Assembly (NCBI GenBank): GCA_021029095.1
Contig: JAJOHG010000540.1
Span: 1 to 14,806, forward strand
Direction of reading: 5' to 3'
From: Phellopilus nigrolimitatus
Taxonomy: Eukaryota > Basidiomycota > Agaricomycetes > Hymenochaetales > Hymenochaetaceae
Length of the DNA: 14,806 bases
The notes beneath the pieces are model-generated. The model had not been told where the DNA came from, made no database searches, and was given only the letters and a program-made list of their open reading frames with translations. Position numbers and translations under genes: made by a program. Of the stretch, positions 1 to 8,963 are shown in pieces; positions within the stretch are counted from its first letter, which is position 1, and each line of letters starts with the position of its first letter.

Positions 1-230
1 GAGATCGTATGGTCGAATAGATATAAATGTGGGTATGTGGCTGATGGCGAAAGAAAGGCAGAAAAAAATAACGATGGATATAAAGAAGAGATGGGATAAA
101 AGGAATAGACGAGGAATGAGAAAGAGATAAAGGGATAAAGGTGGCAGACGACGAGCTCGTCGGGTGGCTAACAGCAGCAGCACGGGATCGAGGTCCGAAT
201 GGGCGAAATAAAAAACGACTACTAAACTCA

Positions 231-367
231 CCAGTTCAAATTGGAATCCGTGTCACCGTACGATGTCTCTCGTCGCAGTAGGAGCGAGGACAGACTAAGA
301 ATAAATGGGAATTTGCGTTTTCAGTGGCGCCACGACTGTGAGAGAATACCGGATTGTATATTATATA
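231..367 (-). promoter_or_regulatory. Putative core promoter and 5' UTR exon of a leftward gene
   Basis: Read on the minus strand, a TATA-like block (TATATAATATAC) occupies 356-367. About 125 bases downstream is a good 5' splice site, CTG|GTGAGT, with its first intron base at 231. No ATG lies between the two, so this would be a non-coding first exon followed by an intron running left through a pyrimidine-rich stretch. The protein-coding part would lie beyond the left edge. This is inferred from signals only; chance occurrence is possible. Confidence 0.3.
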
Positions 368-2009
368 TGTTAGCCTTGATGAAAATGGAACCTGCGGGCC
401 GCGGAGCTCGAATCAGTACGCTGGGCTGACAAGAAGCAGGTAGCTGCAGAAGAGGCGAAATGAAGCAGAAGGGAGGCTGGCAGGACAAGTACGAAGCAAA
501 GGGGGATGAATGGTGCGGCAGGAGCGGGTAAAAGCGGAGGCATACAGATAAGAGGATTGCTGAAGGCTGCGCCGACTAACACGGACTAAGAAAAACAAAC
601 GGCCCCTCCACTTTGCAGCGCAGAGTAGCAAAGTTGACCACGGCGCAAAGCAAACACGCACTGTAACTCCCGTGCCTATAGAAACACGCTAACGCCGGAG
701 GTGCCTTGGCCTGAGGCTGATCGCGGGAGAGCCCAGCGTCGAATTGACGTCGGCGCTGTCCTTTTTCTCGTCTGTAAGACGCGCTAAACACCTTAGGTTG
801 CGGAGGAAGAAGAATAGCGCGTCGAGGTCGTCGGTGAGGTCGTGCCGAGATGCAGATTTCGCAGAGGTGTCGCAGGAAAGCGTAGCCCAGTTTAAGACAG
901 TGCCGTACGGACGTACGAGACAGATGGGGATAACGATGACCTATATAGCTGTGTCGTCGAGAGGCGTCGCCGCGACGCGAGAGGGCGTCTGGAACGACGA
1001 CGACGACGAGATGGAGGAGGAAGGGGAGAATGCAAGGCCGTGGACAAGAGAAAACCGAGAGTGAACACACTTGCCGAGAATTCCGACCATTTTCCAAATC
1101 GGGAAGTAACAGTGGCACAGCATTCTAAATTGGATTTAAGCGTTTATCTCAGGGTTCCTCGGCAAATGTGTCAAAAACCCTTATGCTGTCAAACTCGGTT
1201 CGGAACGAGTGTCTAGTTTTCCTTACTCTCCTTTTCTCTATTTTTCTCAAGACCTCCTCCTCCAAGTCCGAAAGTAATTGACAATTCTCAATACTTCTGT
1301 CGTTGTCCGGTCTCAAGTCTTTCCCCCTTTCTCCCGCGTCTCGTGATCTGCCTTATCGCCGCTACTCAGCTGTTCAGTTCTCGATCATTGAAACACTCGG
1401 CGGTGAGTAAACATTGATGATTTCGCCATCATGCGTGGAGTCATTGCACCAATCCTAGTCTCCTGCGTTCTAAAATGAGTAAGGAGAACAAAGAGTAAAA
1501 TGGACGTTGCTTGTCCGACGGCGCTATGATATTGCTAAGAGCTGGTGGGTCGTGAATTTGCTTTCGAGTCGCTGGTGCGCTCTTCCGACTTGCAAGATGC
1601 TCCGGTTTCGGCGTCTCTTTGCATTCCCCATCGTGATTTCCCCTCTACCCAATGGGGACATTGCAGCCTTACATACGGTTTCTAATATTAGTTTTTTTTT
1701 TTTCGCCATGAAGACATCGCATGCCCACTTATCCCGTCTATCTGTGGGACCAATTCTTGTCCTGCAGAGCCACATGACTACCGAAGCTCGAATAGAATAA
1801 GTCGCAGCTGGCGTCTCCCCGTATCACACGGCCGATGTTGCAAGCTCCCTTGAGGCTGTCTCTCGTCTTGTGGCTGGCAGATGCGATGTGAACGTGCTGG
1901 GCTATCCTGTAATCACTCCGCGAAGCATACGCTTCTGGGTCTCTTTCCCCGGATTTGCCCTCCGCACATATCCTTGCATCAGCGTAGTCTTGATCAGATC
2001 CTGGTGCCT

Positions 2010-2019
2010 TATATATATG
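2010..2019 (+). promoter_or_regulatory. TATA-like element upstream of the isochorismatase-like gene
   Basis: The run TATATATAT lies about 200 bases before the ATG at 2216. The distance allows a leader of roughly 160-170 nt. An ATG at 2158, inside that leader, opens a different frame that overlaps the main one. Confidence 0.35.
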
Positions 2020-2215
2020 TTCCGAGATCACATCGCTATTCTATTATCATCTTATCGCTCTGGACATTCATCAAGCTGCACACCGCGTGCTCCCTACATT
2101 GTGTATCTAATGATGGCGAATATCCCAATCGGTCGCTTTTTCCATCGACCTTGACCTATGTGTCTCAAACTCGAAACAACAGCTACAAGCGGCACTCTCA
2201 CTCGCAACGCCCGCC

Positions 2216-2836
2216 ATGACCGACTCCGTGCCCAGCGGAAATGGCACCAGCTCCGCCGCGCACCCGCGCACCGTCCTCCTCCTCATCGACGTCCAGGTCA
2301 ACATGCTCGCGCCGGGCACGGGCGTGCCCAACGCCGCCGCCGTCCGTGCCAACGTCGCGCACGCGCTCCACTGCGCGCGCACCGCGCACACGCCGCCGCG
2401 CATCGTGCACGTGCGCAACTGCGGCAGCGCGCCCGGCGACCCCGACGTGCCGGGCACGCCGGGCTGGCAGCTCGCGTACGCCGCGGCGGAGAGCGAGCCC
2501 GTGCTCGACAAGCTGGAGAACAATGCGTTCGCGGGCACGCCGCTCCCCGCGCTCGTCGACGCGCAGGCCGCGCTCGTCGTCGCCGGCATGCAGAGCGACT
2601 TCTGCATCCGCGCGACGTGCCGCGCCGCGCTCGCCCGCGGCAACACCGTCTTCCTCGTTGAGGGCGCCCACGCGACGTACGATCGCCCCGAGGAGGACAG
2701 CCCTGAGGGGCACATCGCCGCCGCCCCTGCACACGTCGTCGAGAAGGAAATCGAGAGCGAGCTCGAGAGGGCCGGCGTATCCATCATCAAGGTCGAGGAT
2801 CTCCCTCGCATCTTTGAGGAGGGCCCTAAACAATGA
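2216..2836 (+). CDS. Isochorismatase-like cysteine hydrolase
   Basis: The gene encodes a 206-residue, single-exon protein of the isochorismatase-like hydrolase superfamily, whose members cleave vinyl ethers, amides or related bonds in small molecules; the substrate here is unknown. The catalytic triad of the family can be read directly: Asp25 in LLLIDVQ, Lys99 in LDKLENNAF (K-x4-A-F), and the nucleophile Cys130 in GMQSDFCIRATC, followed by the usual A-x3-G. The length is normal for the family. There is no signal peptide or membrane segment, so a cytosolic enzyme is likely. The ATG at 2216 has a good context (GCCATGA), and the protein starts about 20 residues before the first core strand. The first two thirds are extremely GC-rich (48 of 60 bases at 2341-2400, against 28 of 60 at 2041-2100), which also creates long overlapping frames in all directions. 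It may be ordinary GC3 bias or a sign of transfer. Confidence 0.93.
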   Translation: MTDSVPSGNGTSSAAHPRTVLLLIDVQVNMLAPGTGVPNAAAVRANVAHALHCARTAHTPPRIVHVRNCGSAPGDPDVPGTPGWQLAYAAAESEPVLDKLENNAFAGTPLPALVDAQAALVVAGMQSDFCIRATCRAALARGNTVFLVEGAHATYDRPEEDSPEGHIAAAPAHVVEKEIESELERAGVSIIKVEDLPRIFEEGPKQ

Positions 2837-3890
2837 TCGTTGGCGGTAAGTGATGTCCCCTTTGCGCGATCAAACCGTTCATGGGAATGTGGCTTGTAAA
2901 TAGTGCTGAACACGGACGAGAGCAGGGCACGATTTCGATTTACGCATGACACCACACTCGGGACAAGCGCACAGCGGATATACTTGCACGCAACTGTCAA
3001 TCAGCCCTTACTCCAGAAAACTGTCATAAAATGGCGCAGCGAAGGATTTCAGCCTACACAGCCTTATTTATTTATTTTAATCTTTTTGAAAATCAAATGT
3101 TTAAATTCCTTTTTTTTACAATTGGAAATAAATTAAACCATCCGACGACGTGCGAATACTTCGCCCTGTGGAAAATAATGGAAGTAGAATGTCCGTGTTT
3201 TTGTTTTGCATAAATAATTACTACCGTTGACTACCGAAATCATTTGAATACTAAAAGACTTTTCCCCCTCGGCCTCGGATAGCAGTTGGAATCCGCCAGT
3301 CACTCCGAGTTTGCTTTTTTCTGTGCGACGCGGAGACTTATGGGTATTTGCTAACATGAGCTACTGGGTTTTGGAACTCCCCTCGATAAACGTGGTGACG
3401 ATGACATTCGCACTGGATGCCCGAGAAGACACAGATACGAAGCCACAAAGAAGGCGTACCCAATTCTTATAATCTTAATGCTGATGATATTCGAAGCTCT
3501 CGCGATTCCTCGAGTGTCGACTCGGATGGTGAACCTCTACATAGAAATTTCTTCAGAAATAAATAATTTGGATGTTATAGACATGGATAGAGGCGACACC
3601 AAAACATTCGATTCCATTGACCTCGGTGAAGACTCCAATCAGAAAGACTGACATGTGAAGGGGGGCAAAGGACCAACTCGATTTGAAAAGCTGCACCCGA
3701 GCGCGCCGATAAATGAAAAAGAAAAGCAAAGAGGTAATTGTGGGAGAAAGGTAAATACATTTCAAAGCAGGCTGAGCGTTTGTTCTGCAGTTTTTCCCAT
3801 CACCAAGATCGCCGATTTTCGAGCTTAGAAACTACTGGAATACAGCGGGAAAGAAGATAGGAGACTGACGCGCTTCCAGAAAGTGAGATG

Positions 3891-4157
3891 ACCTTGAGGT
3901 AAAGAGCACCTCAGCTCGATGGCTAGCTAAATTTATCGGGCATTTGAGCTACCTTGAGGTAGCTCAAGGTTGCGCTGCTTGGCAGCAACAAAGTGGCAAT
4001 GCAAAACCTCTGGTGGCGGACAATTCCGTGATGAAATCAAAATATAATGCTTTGGGATATTCTATAAATTTATCTCAAGGTATCTCAAGGTGAAGCTCGT
4101 CAAGATGGTCGCTCAGAGACTCTGAGGTGATCAAGGTACTTACAAATTCACCTTGGG
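3891..4157. repeat. Foldback repeat cluster built on ACCTTGAG/CTCAAGGT
   Basis: The 8-mer ACCTTGAG or its complement CTCAAGGT occurs at 3891, 3951, 3963, 4074 and 4084, with shorter relatives at 4131 (TCAAGGT) and 4150 (ACCTTG). A 10-bp-arm inverted repeat (TTGAGCTACC, 4-nt spacer, GGTAGCTCAA) sits at 3944-3967. A perfect 10-bp tandem repeat (TATCTCAAGG twice) occupies 4071-4090. A 7-bp-arm palindrome (CTCAGAG-A-CTCTGAG) lies at 4112-4126. The outer parts also match in inverted order: ACCTTGA plus CACCTCAG on the left, CTGAGGTG plus TCAAGGT on the right. A small non-autonomous foldback or MITE-like element is a reasonable reading, but I see no clear target-site duplication. Confidence 0.6.
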
Positions 4158-5389
4158 CTAATGGTACCTCTCCGTGAACGCGTCGGCCAAGTTAAACCCA
4201 GCGCGCGCGGCACGTGCCACGCGTGTGTTGTGCTCTGACAGCAACACCGCCAGAACAGTCGCTTGATCGGCGACAAGACTTTGCATGAAACTATTATGCT
4301 CGAGTTCAACGTTTAATAACCATTATTCTTGAGGCGTTCGATACGTTTGATCACAAACGGCTCACCGCGTTCATGGTCGTCTATTTTGCTTTTTCCGTCT
4401 TCCCCTCGCGATTGGCCATCAGCTCGCTTTTCCCATGGCATGCTAGGCTTCAATTCCTCCGGGAGACCGTGCACCTCATTTCCACCACCTAGCGCAAGGG
4501 TCTAGAACAAGACATACTGTACAAGGAGCACTGCGATCTTTTTTTGGCTATTCTGGCCACAACACCGTTATACCGCCGCCAGCCTTCACATGATCACCCG
4601 CCCTGTACCACGTTTACAGCCCCTTCCATTCATCCGCACCCAGTGTGCACCTTTCATATTAGAAAACCGAGGAGCACGCCTCGCGGCTAGGCAGCATGCT
4701 TATCGTGCGCTGGCCATCGTGTTTTCGCCGATAACGACGTGGTAAACTCGAGGCTGGTGTGCAGCTGCTTTGCGCACCTAGATATCTGGTGTACAAGAGG
4801 TATATTTGTACTCTTATAATAAGTGGTGAGACTGGCACCTCCAATCATGCAGCTCTACTTACACTATGTAGGTTTTCTTGAGGGCAACACGACCGGCCCA
4901 CGGACTTGAAAGAACGGTCAAGTGACGCACGCATCGAGCATTGTGCTCCTTAGGTTTTTCCCCGCCTCTCGAGACAAAAGGTGCCTTCTGAGCCAAGTGA
5001 GCCCATCTCTCGTGTGTCAGAATGATTGATAACAGATGACACGTCCCAGAACGTTCGGATTCGTCCCCGTCTCAGCTTGGGTAGTGATCTCGGCGAAGAT
5101 CGCCGCTCGCATTACGTTGCACAACTAAATGACTTGTTGTCGAATCAAATTCACATGGCTTAACGAGACCTGACGATTGTTCGGAGATGAGAGCAAGAAA
5201 GAAGAAACGAGACAGCTCTTTCGCATTTGTTTCTTGGATTCACGTCGGTCCGATCGATAAATCCTCCAGATTTCTTCTACACGAGGATCACATTGACGTC
5301 GGCGAGAATGTTCGCAGCTTTTTACCCCTTCTGTACGATACACTCGTGCTAGACGCAAGGCTTAGGAGTCAATGCCGTATCTTTCTTAC

Positions 5390-5396
5390 TATAAAA
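5390..5396 (+). promoter_or_regulatory. TATA box of the zinc-cluster gene
   Basis: A perfect TATAAAA lies 117 bases upstream of the ATG at 5507. It is followed by a pyrimidine-rich tract (5415-5490), a common arrangement around fungal transcription starts. A possible 3' splice site (ttgcag) at 5463-5468 leaves room for a leader intron. Confidence 0.5.
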
Positions 5397-5506
5397 TCAG
5401 TTTATCAAGTTGTCGATTCTCCGCTCGCTCGCTCCGTTTTCTTTCCAGTACTGTCTGCCTACTTGCAGGCTTCTCTTTTCGTCCTGGGTCCATCCTAGTA
5501 CTTGGG

Positions 5507-6526
5507 ATGTCAGGCTGGAACTGGCATCTCGACGAACCCCCATTTTCAACCTCACCATCTGAGAGGCCCGACTCTCAACCAGATCATTCAGATCATTCCG
5601 CATCAAATGGCGCTTCTCATAATCGAGAGCACGTCTTCACACGGGTGCGAATCTCAATACTACTATTCAAGAATTCGTGACTTACTTATCCTGAAATCAT
5701 ACGTTGCGGCAGGCTGACCCAGAGGATCGACTTGTTCAAGTTTTCGCTAGCTCGGACTTTCTAAACTCAAGTCGTGATCTCAACACAACAACATTTGACT
5801 GCTATTCCCCTCCTTCCACCTTCTTGCCGTCTTTCTCAGGCGCGCGACCTTTTCCCACTGTAGAAGAATCTACTCAGAACAGCGACGATTCTGTCACCTG
5901 GTCTCCAACGAACATTGCAAACCCTCAGCCTCAAACTCTCAATCATGGCACACATTCTCATCCATATCATTCTTCGGAAATTCTAGCTCCGCGACCCATA
6001 CCACCGACTTTCAACCCGGTAAGTGTTTGATTCTTTCTCTCCTATTGGACAGCTAACCTCCAATCTGCCATACAGAACCTGTTCGGCGAATTTTTATACT
6101 CATCCCTAACAAATGGATCCTTAAAACCTCGTCGTCACTCAGGAGATTCTTTGTATCACCCAGACCTGTATCTACCTCCACGTCCGCGCGATCCTATCGC
6201 AGCTACTCTTGATCTCGCTGAGGTCGTCGAATTGAATGCCCCACGAATTCCTGAGAACAATCGCCTACGGCATGAGAACTTTGATTTGGAGGGCCTCTCA
6301 GGTCCTTCTACTAGTACCAGCCGTTTGTCTCAGGGCTCGCGGAAACCTGCGAACCGCAACCCATGCAGGCTTTGTAGGGGCTGGCACGTTAAGGTAAGGA
6401 AATGTGCTTATGATTTTCAAGTGTTATTGACTCGATGAATAGTGCGATGTCGTTGCTACTCGACCTTTTCTCCTCTGCGGGCAGTGCGAGAAGAAGGGAT
6501 ATGTAAAGTGTGACTTTTCGGATTAG
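5507..6526 (+). CDS. Small protein with a C-terminal Zn(II)2Cys6 cluster (four exons)
   Basis: The model joins 5507-5644, 5713-6018, 6076-6393 and 6443-6526, giving 281 residues. All three introns (68, 57 and 49 bp) are GT-AG and phase 0. Residues 1-240 are rich in Ser, Pro, Asn and His and look disordered. The last 37 residues carry Cys245, 248, 255, 266, 269 and 277, spaced C-x2-C-x6-C-x10-C-x2-C-x7-C. This fits the Gal4-type consensus C-x2-C-x6-C-x5-12-C-x2-C-x6-8-C, including the KCD after the third cysteine position and CxxC-x3-G near the end. Family members are usually DNA-binding transcription regulators with the cluster at the N-terminus and a much longer chain; this one is inverted and short, and it lacks the usual run of Arg/Lys between Cys2 and Cys3. 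A DNA-binding or protein-binding role is inferred. The 3' end is uncertain: an alternative intron at 6503-6574 would give a 288-residue form ending at 6619. The start is the first ATG in frame after the TATA box. Confidence 0.7.
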
Positions 6527-7194
6527 ACGCTTGCGTTATCTTTCATATTTTCTTGCTACTCATATATTTCGCAGGCTTTATGCGCTATCTGCCGCCTGAA
6601 TTATTGTTTCCGTTTTTGACTCTCTATGGTCCCCTACTTATCACGTCGTGCTCTATCATATTCCCTGGTGGTATTTTTTATATGTCAGATTGTCGATGGG
6701 CTGGTTCTTTCCGTCTGGCTTGTTTATTCGAGTTTGTTTATTTATACTTCTGTTGTTACTTTCTTTCTTTGACTACACTGACAGAGTTGGTGTGCGCTTT
6801 CATTCAACTTCTTACATAGTTGGCTTGAAGATAAATCGGGAGTTTCCAGTCGTCATTACTGTTGCCATGACTAAGATCGACTCAACACGCCGCAAGCCTT
6901 GTGCTTTTCACAGAGTGTATAAGCTGCAAAAAAAAAGCATGCAATAAGCATACCGAAATTCTGTTCATTTTCCATCTTCATAGTGTCTTTAGCCGAGTTC
7001 AGCGGAGCAGTATTAGTTAGCATTACATAAACACATGAAATAAATAAATCGCTTATTGACGGATACTTCCATATCTGGGCTTTTTGATCGAAACTCCGCA
7101 TTTCCCATCGTTTCCTTACACGGTTTCTTCGCCACGACCGACGACAAACACCACTGCCGACCCGACCATAACACCCTCCTGCATTTTCTAAACA
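6527..7194. other. Intergenic: 3' flank of zinc-cluster gene and Rab11 promoter
   Basis: Positions 6540-6780 are T-rich, and their hydrophobic open frames reflect that composition rather than a protein. A poly-A run lies at 6929-6937. From about 7060 the plus strand becomes pyrimidine-rich and then CA-rich up to the ATG at 7195, as expected for a fungal leader. No other feature is visible. Confidence 0.6.
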
Positions 7195-8356
7195 ATGGCT
7201 GGCGAATCGACAACGAGCTACGACTATCTATTCAAGGTATGCGTCCAGGAAGATTGAATGCGAAAATGCTAACAATGTACCAAAGGTCGTATTAATTGGG
7301 GACTCAGGAGTCGGGAAATCGTGAGTGGAACCGCCCTATCATGCAAGCAACGTTTCGCATTAGCTTACGGTATACAAACTCAGGAATCGTAAGATGACAT
7401 GCTGTTGATGACATTGCATGCAAATGTTGGTTGACACCAAAATCCAGTTCTTTCGCGGTTTACGCGTAACGAATTTAACCTCGACTCGAAGTCCACCATT
7501 GGCGTCGAGTTTGCCACTCGAACGATCTCTGTTGATGGAAAGACGGTAAAGGCACAGATTTGGGATACCGGTGAGTCCATACGTGCTGCATGTTACTTTG
7601 TTGGCTGCATGAAACGTGAAGCACCATGAGAGATATAGCTACAGCGGATGCCGTGCTTTTGCTTCCCCGTCCTTTTCATCTTGCATCTATTCTTCTGAAC
7701 GGAAATTTAACTCATCATTGCCTTCTCAGCTGGTCAAGAACGTTACCGTGCAATTACCTCTGCGTGCGCGGCTCTCCATGTCTTGTCACATGCCACGAAG
7801 CGCTGACGCGTCTTTCTTCCTAGCTACTACCGCGGTGCAGTTGGCGCTCTGCTTGTGTATGACATCGCAAAGAACATGACATATGACAACGTGCAACGAT
7901 GGTTGAAGGAGCTGCGCGACCACGCCGACTCGAACATTGTGATCATGCTTGTTGGAAACAAGAGCGACTTGAGACACTTGCGGGCAGTAACGACGGATAC
8001 CGCGAAAAACTTCGCAAGTACGTGAAGAGCCATACGTTCCTTAGACTTATGTCGCTGATCCTGCTGCCACTGCAGGCGAGAACCAACTGTCTTTCATCGA
8101 GACATCGGCGCTGGACGCTTCAAATGTTGAGAATGCTTTCCAGAACATCCTGACCGGTGAGTTGCTCTTCTCTGCTGTCCCATACTATTTACCGAACTTA
8201 CGATCTACACTTCCTATTTCCTTATCATAAGATATCTACCGGATCGTGTCTGCGAAGCAGCTGGAAGGTCCTGACAAAGACATCAAGCCAACGGAGGGGA
8301 ATACCATTTCGGTCAGCAGGAGTGAGGAGGAAACCAAGAGCGGTTGCTGTTCTTGA
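7195..8356 (+). CDS. YPT31: Rab11/Ypt31-family small GTPase (eight exons, one of 5 nt)
   Basis: The model joins 7195-7236, 7286-7320, 7384-7388, 7448-7570, 7730-7763, 7824-8017, 8076-8156 and 8232-8356, giving 212 residues, the usual Rab length. It is a molecular switch acting in exit from the trans-Golgi and in recycling endosome traffic. All GTPase motifs can be read: P-loop GDSGVGKS (19-26), switch I TIGVEF (44-49), WDTAGQE (66-72), NKSD (125-128) and ETSA (153-156). The effector-region sequence [12 protein letters not shown] and the stretch [20 protein letters not shown] are diagnostic of Rab11 rather than other Rabs. The C-terminus ends in Gly-Cys-Cys-Ser, so geranylgeranylation of Cys210 and Cys211 is expected. 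All introns are GT-AG; intron 5 uses a GTGCGC donor. The 5-nt third exon restores both frame and consensus residues right after the P-loop. The gene is convergent with the downstream AhpD-like gene. Confidence 0.97.
7384..7388 (+). other. 5-nt micro-exon of the Rab11 gene
   Basis: The five bases GAATC lie between a good 3' splice site (ctcag) and a good 5' splice site (gtaaga). Joined to its neighbours it gives TCG AAT CTT CTT, Ser-Asn-Leu-Leu, exactly the Rab11 consensus after the P-loop. Flanking introns are 63 bp (7321-7383) and 59 bp (7389-7447), with branch-like sites near CTTAC and TTGAC. Skipping it would give a stop codon eight codons later. Confidence 0.9.
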
Positions 8357-8963
8357 TCTTCATGATGTGCTGGTTCTTGTTATTGCGTTCTTCTGGGAAG
8401 TGCGCGGTTCTTAGGCGGTGTTTGTGGCTAACGTTGCAATGTAGCTAGCGATGTGTTCGGTAGATGGATAGGATCCCCTTCTCGCCTGTAAATATTTTCG
8501 ATTACTGTATTCCGTTTTTCTCATATTGGGTTTGCTGCACAACTTACCTGACCACTGCAGACGCGTGTGTTTGGCTCACAAGTTTCCACCTCAGCTTATG
8601 TCACAAGCGTCATGCGCATTGTTCTGTGAACCTTACGGTCTGCGGCGAAGAGGTGGGAGGTTATGCTTTTCCTCCCTTAAGTGGACTATTCTTCAAAACC
8701 TAGATACCGAGCAGGAACACACAAGATGATTATCCTTTCTTTCTCAATAACGGCGAGTGTAGGAGCAACAATGTCAGTGTCAGATACAATCGCGATAGGG
8801 ACAAGGAACTGTTGATGATACAAAAAGCTCCGCCCGCAAATCCATTCGACAACCTATTTTCCTAATATTCTGTGGAGCTTGATTCTTGTTTATTTTATCT
8901 AGCAATGTATTCCGCGATTTTCTGAAAGTACATGATGTACTGATGCTTGTATTCCATCTGCGT
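8357..8963. other. Convergent intergenic region (Rab11 and AhpD-like gene 3' ends)
   Basis: This holds the 3' UTRs of two convergent genes. From about 8871 to 8963 the sequence matches 10621-10723 (shared words include tatctagcaat and attccatctgcg), marking the 3' boundary of the tandem duplication. Otherwise nothing is recognised. Confidence 0.6.

Larger units (their letters stand above)
1..2215. other. Gene-free left region: promoter and 5' leader sequences
   Basis: No open frame in this stretch resembles a protein I know, and the frames present have the biased composition of non-coding DNA. Positions 1-560 are strongly purine-rich on the plus strand, so pyrimidine-rich on the minus strand, which is typical of a fungal promoter and leader read leftwards. 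Positions 1206-1345 are pyrimidine-rich on the plus strand and could mark a rightward promoter, but no matching gene starts nearby. A run of T lies near 1691-1702. The last 200 bases form the upstream region of the isochorismatase-like gene. I see no RNA gene or clear mobile element. Confidence 0.5.
2837..5506. other. Long intergenic region with repeats and no confirmed gene
   Basis: This 2.7 kb stretch separates two rightward genes. It starts with the AT-rich 3' flank of the isochorismatase-like gene; T- and A-rich runs occur at 3055-3130. A 99-codon stop-free frame without an early ATG lies at 3355-3651 and is discussed as a finding. A foldback repeat cluster occupies 3891-4157. A palindrome GGCACGTGCC lies at 4209-4218 in a short GC-rich patch. 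From about 4220 to 5380 I see nothing recognisable: no tRNA, no conserved protein, no long repeat. The last 120 bases contain the promoter of the zinc-cluster gene. Confidence 0.6.

Noticed and set aside
576..1118. 180-codon minus-strand frame
   Set aside because: The product is low-complexity and Arg/Ser/Cys-rich, matches no family, and lies in sequence that looks like promoter or leader DNA.
2107..3000. Long antisense frames (297 and 211 codons) opposite the isochorismatase-like gene
   Set aside because: They arise from the extreme GC bias of the sense gene, which removes stop codons on both strands; their Arg/Ala/Ser-rich products have no family features, whereas the sense frame has a full catalytic triad.
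4335..4350. GTTCGATAC, a match to a tRNA B-box
   Set aside because: The flanks do not form a T-arm stem, and no A-box or acceptor stem is found at the right distance.
6553..6947. Two overlapping hydrophobic frames downstream of the zinc-cluster gene
   Set aside because: They follow from the T-rich composition of a 3' flank. Only the first few codons might be used, in another frame, by the alternative last exon ending at 6619.
7321..7447. Frameshift or pseudogene interpretation of the Rab gene
   Set aside because: The apparent frame break is fully explained by the 5-nt exon with good splice signals on both sides, and every other motif is intact.
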